From contig CAJLCI010000020.1 in the NCBI GenBank assembly GCA_905205065.1, positions 1 to 44,941 on the forward strand: a stretch of DNA of 44,941 nucleotides. Direction: 5' to 3'. The DNA is from an uncultured Eubacteriales bacterium. GTDB lineage: Bacteria; Bacillota; Clostridia; Oscillospirales; CAG-272. The first letter of the stretch is position 1; each line of letters starts with the position of its first letter. A program made the position numbers and the translations under genes. This document shows positions 41,959 through 44,941 of this stretch, piece by piece. The notes below the pieces were generated by a model. It was not told the DNA's origin, did not search any database, and was given only the letters and a program-made list of their open reading frames with translations.

Positions 41959-42660
41959 ATGAACAAAACATTGATACTTGTCATTACAGAGGATATGCAA
42001 ATACAAAACCTAATAACGGCGTCGCTCAAAACGCATGATTACCGATATTTGACCGGTCAAAACGGAAAGACAGCGTTAATGGAAGCATCGACTCACAACC
42101 CTGATATTGTACTGATCGACTCTGAACTAAAGGACATGTATTCAAAAGATGTTATAAAAAAAATCAGAAGCTGGTCCAATCTGCCGATTATTGTCATGGG
42201 AAGTTCGGACGAAAAAGAGGAGCGTATCACACTTCTTGACTCCGGAGCCGACGATTATATATTAAAACCGTTTTATGTCGAAGAGCTTCTTGCAAGGATA
42301 AGGGTAGCGGAGCGCCATATTAGTTTTATAAAAAAACAGATGGTAAAAGACGAGCCGGTATTTCGAAACGGCAAACTGATTATCGATTATTCATCCGGAT
42401 GTACGTATCTCGGAGAGAACGAGCTGTATCTTACCCCGACAGAATATAAGCTTCTCTGCATACTTTCGCAAAATGTCGGAAAAGTATTGACAAGAAACTA
42501 TCTGACACAAAAAATATGGGGAAGAAGCTGGGACAGCGACACATATTCGCTTCGTGTATTTATAGCATCTCTCCGAAAAAAGCTAAACAGTGAACCAAAT
42601 ACCGGGGAATATATTCAGACTTTTACCGGAACCGGATACCGCATGATAAAAATTGGCTGA
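41959..42660 (+). CDS. OmpR-family response regulator (KdpE-like)
   Basis: The 233-residue protein has a receiver domain (about 1-120) with phospho-acceptor Asp in VLIDSEL (about 51), the switch Ser in VMGSS and the conserved Lys in ILKPF. A C-terminal winged-helix DNA-binding domain follows (LTPTEYKLLCILSQNVGKVLT to GTGYRM). It most resembles KdpE, which controls K+ uptake. No histidine kinase lies beside it. The N-terminal acidic pair is unusual (TED in place of the usual E/D-D-D/E run), so phosphorylation may be altered. Its place after ktrAB supports a role in K+ homeostasis (inference). Confidence 0.87.
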   Translation: MNKTLILVITEDMQIQNLITASLKTHDYRYLTGQNGKTALMEASTHNPDIVLIDSELKDMYSKDVIKKIRSWSNLPIIVMGSSDEKEERITLLDSGADDYILKPFYVEELLARIRVAERHISFIKKQMVKDEPVFRNGKLIIDYSSGCTYLGENELYLTPTEYKLLCILSQNVGKVLTRNYLTQKIWGRSWDSDTYSLRVFIASLRKKLNSEPNTGEYIQTFTGTGYRMIKIG

Positions 42661-42847
42661 ACAGTTTTAGCACGGATAGCTTACAAAGCTTTTACAAGCA
42701 TCTGATTTATAATTTTACACCGCTCTGCTAAAATATAGCTATATGAAAAATCATTGCCGCAATTCTATGGCTGCACCTGATAATAATATGCATCTTATTA
42801 AATACATTAAATACGTACTGTGAGTACAGAAAGCAAGAGGTTAAAGA

Positions 42848-43654
42848 TTGAACAGGATTCTTGAAAAAAATGGATTTATATGCGACATGGACGGAGTAAT
42901 TTATCACGGAAACAAGCTTCTTCCCGGTGTAAGTGAATTCTTAAAATGGCTTAAGGACAACGACAAGAGTTATCTTTTTCTGACAAATTCCGGACAGTAT
43001 ACTCCGAGAGAGCTGCAGCAAAAGCTCCATCGTCTCGGTCTTGAGGTTGACGAGTCTCACTTTTATACAAGCGCGCTCGCGACAGCACAATTTTTAAATA
43101 GTCAGGCGCCCGGCTGCAGTGCATATGTAATAGGAGAGCACGGCATACTTAATGCGCTTTACGATGTAGGAATAACTTATAACGATGTAAATCCCGATTA
43201 TGTTGTTGTCGGAGAAGCAAGCAGTTATAACCTTGAAATGATAACAAGAGCTGTCCGGCTTGTAAACAAGGGAGCAAAACTTATCGGAACAAACTATGAT
43301 CTTACAGGACCGACCGAAGAAGGCATCGCACCGGCGTGCAGGGCGCTGCTCTCTCCGATAGAGCTGGCGACAGGCAATTCGGCGTATTACGTCGGCAAGC
43401 CGAATCCATTAATGATGCGCACAGGATTAAAGCTTTTAGGCGTACACTCTGAAAATGCCGCGATTATCGGAGACAGAATGGATACCGACATCATCGCCGG
43501 AATTGAATCCGGACTTGATACCGTACTTGTTTTATCAGGAGTAACGGAAAGAAACGATTGTCTGAAATTTCCGTACCGTCCGCGGGTAATACTTGACGGA
43601 GTCGGAGACATACCGGCTGCCGCAAAAAGATTGGCAGAAAAGATCAATAAATAA
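42848..43654 (+). CDS. HAD-IIA family phosphatase (NagD-like)
   Basis: The 268-residue hydrolase has HAD motif I DMDGVIYHG, motif II FLTNSG, the conserved Lys in GKPNPLMM and motif III/IV GDRMDTDI. The C2A cap between motifs I/II and III places it with NagD/AraL/p-nitrophenylphosphatase-like enzymes, which dephosphorylate small phospho-sugars or nucleotides. The start is TTG with AGAGG 7 nt upstream, which starts at the expected position before the nucleophile. It is probably independent of the kdpE-like gene, 187 bp upstream. Confidence 0.9.
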   Translation: MNRILEKNGFICDMDGVIYHGNKLLPGVSEFLKWLKDNDKSYLFLTNSGQYTPRELQQKLHRLGLEVDESHFYTSALATAQFLNSQAPGCSAYVIGEHGILNALYDVGITYNDVNPDYVVVGEASSYNLEMITRAVRLVNKGAKLIGTNYDLTGPTEEGIAPACRALLSPIELATGNSAYYVGKPNPLMMRTGLKLLGVHSENAAIIGDRMDTDIIAGIESGLDTVLVLSGVTERNDCLKFPYRPRVILDGVGDIPAAAKRLAEKINK

Positions 43655-43687
43655 GTTAAAATAAGTTAAAAATACAAATACCGCACG

Positions 43688-43771
43688 ATAAATAATAATC
43701 CATGTACCATAAATAATAATCCCTCTACCATGAATAATAATTCTTGTGCCATGAATAATAAAAATCTTGAT
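43688..43771 (+). repeat. 21-bp tandem repeat running into a gene start
   Basis: Four units begin at 43688, 43709, 43730 and 43751, with the pattern ATRAATAATAATYCNTGTACC. The period is seven codons and in frame with the DUF6125 gene. Units three and four begin with ATG, so there are two tandem start codons; units one and two have ATA at that position. Confidence 0.85.
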
Positions 43772-44266
43772 GCTTATAGTAAAGAAGAATTAATTAAAAT
43801 AATCGAAATCTATTCCAAAAATTGGCTTGCAATGGACGGTGTTTGGTTTCAGTCTATAGAACGCAAATTTGGCATGGAAGAAGCGATGTATCATGATGCC
43901 GAAGCATGGAAACGGTTTACTGTTATTGAGGCAAGACGAATCAAGAAATTCTTGAAATTGCCGGAAAATGCAGGAATAGACGGACTTAAAAGAGCATTAG
44001 GGCTTCGCTTTTATGCCAATATAAACGAAGACAAAATCGAGACAGGCGAAAATATTCTTTGGTATACATCCGTAAACTGTCGTGTTCAACGTGCCAGAGA
44101 GCGAAAAGGAATGAAGTTTCACCCATGCAAAGACATCGGTATCATTGAATACGGCGAATTTGCAAAAGTAATCGACAGTAAATTTACATGTGAATGTATA
44201 AGCTGCTATCCCGATATAACCGATACTTCATGCTGCTGCAAGTGGAAATTCATGTTAAGCGGCTAA
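43730..44266 (+). CDS. DUF6125 family protein
   Basis: The 178-residue soluble protein has the DUF6125 pattern: NWLAMDGVWFQSIERKFGMEEAM near the N-terminus, a central HDAEAWKRFTVIEARR helix and a cysteine-rich C-terminal part (CRVQRARER, then CECISCYPD and CCCKWKF). The family is thought to relate to a ligand-binding or hydrolase-like fold and often occurs in anaerobes; function is unknown. The start could be ATG 43730 or 43751, both at the head of a 21-bp repeat unit and neither with a clear ribosome site. No operon partner is seen. Confidence 0.8.
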   Translation: MNNNSCAMNNKNLDAYSKEELIKIIEIYSKNWLAMDGVWFQSIERKFGMEEAMYHDAEAWKRFTVIEARRIKKFLKLPENAGIDGLKRALGLRFYANINEDKIETGENILWYTSVNCRVQRARERKGMKFHPCKDIGIIEYGEFAKVIDSKFTCECISCYPDITDTSCCCKWKFMLSG

Positions 44267-44310
44267 ATAAATGTGAATTACCATTTATAATTCCGTATTA
44301 CACATATTCT

Positions 44311-44401
44311 GTACCTTGCCATAATTTTGCGGTGCGCCATAATTATTCAGTGTACTATAATTTTGCGCTAATTACAACTTTAAGTCAATCATAACTTTGA
44401 G
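44311..44401 (+). repeat. Degenerate ~18-bp tandem array
   Basis: Units of 17-21 bp (44311, 44332, 44350, 44368, 44385) each contain a CATAATTTTG-like core preceded by a G/C-rich start. Divergence is high. It fills the gap after the DUF6125 gene. Confidence 0.55.
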
Positions 44402-44454
44402 CCAACTGGGCTTTGCGCAATACCGCGTTGCAATACCGCATTATAATAGAAGAC

Positions 44455-44497
44455 AGACGAGTCTATCATGATTTGTGATAGACTCGTCTATTTTTTT
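44455..44497 (+). terminator. Strong rho-independent terminator
   Basis: A perfect 14-bp stem (44455-44468 with 44476-44489) around TGATTTG is followed by T7 (44491-44497). It ends rightward transcription from the DUF6125 gene. Confidence 0.88.
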
Positions 44498-44521
44498 GCT
44501 CTTTTAGTATATTGCCTTTTG

Positions 44522-44654
44522 TTTACTTGACTTCAGTTTACCTAACTTCAGTTTAGCTGACTTCAGTTTATTTACTTTCTGTCTATTGCTTTTTGTCTAC
44601 GTGCTTTAAGTTTATTTACCTTCTGCCTATTTGCTATTGTCTACTTCCTTTTTG
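44522..44654 (+). repeat. 15-bp tandem array, nine units
   Basis: Units of 15 bp (two of 14) start at 44522, 44537, 44552, 44567, 44582, 44596, 44611, 44626 and 44640, with pattern TTTAYYTGACTTCAG drifting to TCTACTTCCTTTTTG. It ends about 10 bp from the stop codon of the zinc finger gene on the opposite strand. Confidence 0.85.
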
Positions 44655-44663
44655 CTTTTCTGC

Positions 44664-44921
44664 TCAGTTTTTGCCTGACTCTTTATTTGATTCGATCTGA
44701 TGACTGCTATCAGCAGAATCGGCAGTATCAGCGGCAGACTGTTCGCTGTTTTCCGCAGATTCCTCATCAGCATTCAGAGTCAAACATTTCGGATTATCAA
44801 ATACCAAATCGTTCATTTTACTTATACAATCATGGCAAATATCCCTATTGTTAATAATCCGAACCAAATCACCCTGACTACCACAGAAAAAACATTTAGG
44901 TGCGTACTTAGACAGCTTAAT
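44664..44921 (-). CDS. Small stand-alone ClpX-type zinc finger protein
   Basis: In the minus frame CxxC-x~17-CxxC is present: CFFC ahead of GSQGDLVRIINN, then CHDC followed by ISKMNDLVF. This is the treble-clef layout of the ClpX N-terminal zinc finger, which dimerises and binds adaptors or substrates. No AAA+ domain follows; instead there is an acidic Ser/Glu/Asp tail ending NKESGKN. The first in-frame TTG (44867) would delete the first cysteine pair. Upstream, the frame is closed by TAA at 44931-44933 and offers no ATG/GTG/TTG, only ATT at 44919-44921 with AAGG 7 nt before it. The start is therefore uncertain; a rare ATT start would give 85 residues. Confidence 0.55.
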   Translation of the reverse strand: MKLSKYAPKCFFCGSQGDLVRIINNRDICHDCISKMNDLVFDNPKCLTLNADEESAENSEQSAADTADSADSSHQIESNKESGKN

Positions 44922-44941
44922 ATAGTTGCCTTAAAGTGTTA

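Noticed and set aside
42743..42823. 26-codon open frame between the KdpE-like and HAD genes
   Set aside because: No ribosome site, no recognisable motif and no terminator; likely chance.

Overview
This AT-rich window reads as the chromosome of an anaerobic member of the Clostridia, probably a gut Oscillospirales-like lineage. The pointers are an ispH-rpsA fusion following plsC, cmk and an HI0933-type flavoprotein, a split transketolase, a radical-SAM ribonucleotide reductase activase, a class B sortase, a dockerin protein, KtrAB and a DUF6125 protein. Many sigma-A promoters are near consensus with a 17-bp spacer (TTGACA-17-TATAAT). I see no phage, insertion sequence, CRISPR array or rRNA.

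Layout. 1-6.4 kb is a leftward operon (RpiR regulator, HI0933 flavoprotein, cmk, plsC, ispH-rpsA) behind a perfect promoter. 6.5-9.5 kb holds a DUF378 membrane protein, a Gfo/Idh/MocA oxidoreductase with a structured leader, pyrophosphatase, tRNA-Gln and a cold-shock gene with an attenuator-like leader. 9.8-13 kb holds a secreted dockerin protein, a double DUF305 protein and an XRE regulator with a cysteine-bearing repeat tail. 13.3-20.9 kb runs leftward: a MacB-like ABC exporter, a GT8 glycosyltransferase, a DUF308 protein, ftsH, a coiled-coil protein and a TetR regulator. 21.3-28.5 kb holds a GT4 glycosyltransferase, an XRE/zinc-ribbon regulator, an NrdG-type activase, split transketolase, a flavodoxin-like reductase and a ZIP transporter. 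28.7-37.9 kb holds an AEC carrier, a TetM-like GTPase fused to a Rae1/YacP-like NYN nuclease, mntP, guaB, cca and an EamA transporter. 38-44.9 kb holds a sortase B, ktrB, ktrA, an orphan KdpE-like regulator, a HAD-IIA phosphatase, a DUF6125 protein and a stand-alone ClpX-type zinc finger protein.

Two things stand out. First, the 30.0-32.6 kb gene joins a ribosome-protection-type translational GTPase to a nuclease domain related to the ribosomal A-site endonuclease Rae1. Its domain-IV tip differs from that of true tetracycline-resistance proteins, which suggests a translation-coupled RNA-cleavage or ribosome-rescue factor. Second, the intergenic regions carry a dispersed repeat family, seen five times here. 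Each full copy has a short 5' end, a degenerate array of 16-bp units and an ~80-bp tail with a small terminal hairpin, and copies lie in the direction of the downstream gene or flanking gene. Other gaps hold unrelated arrays with 40-, 21-, ~18- and 15-bp periods, so this genome seems prone to building tandem arrays between genes.
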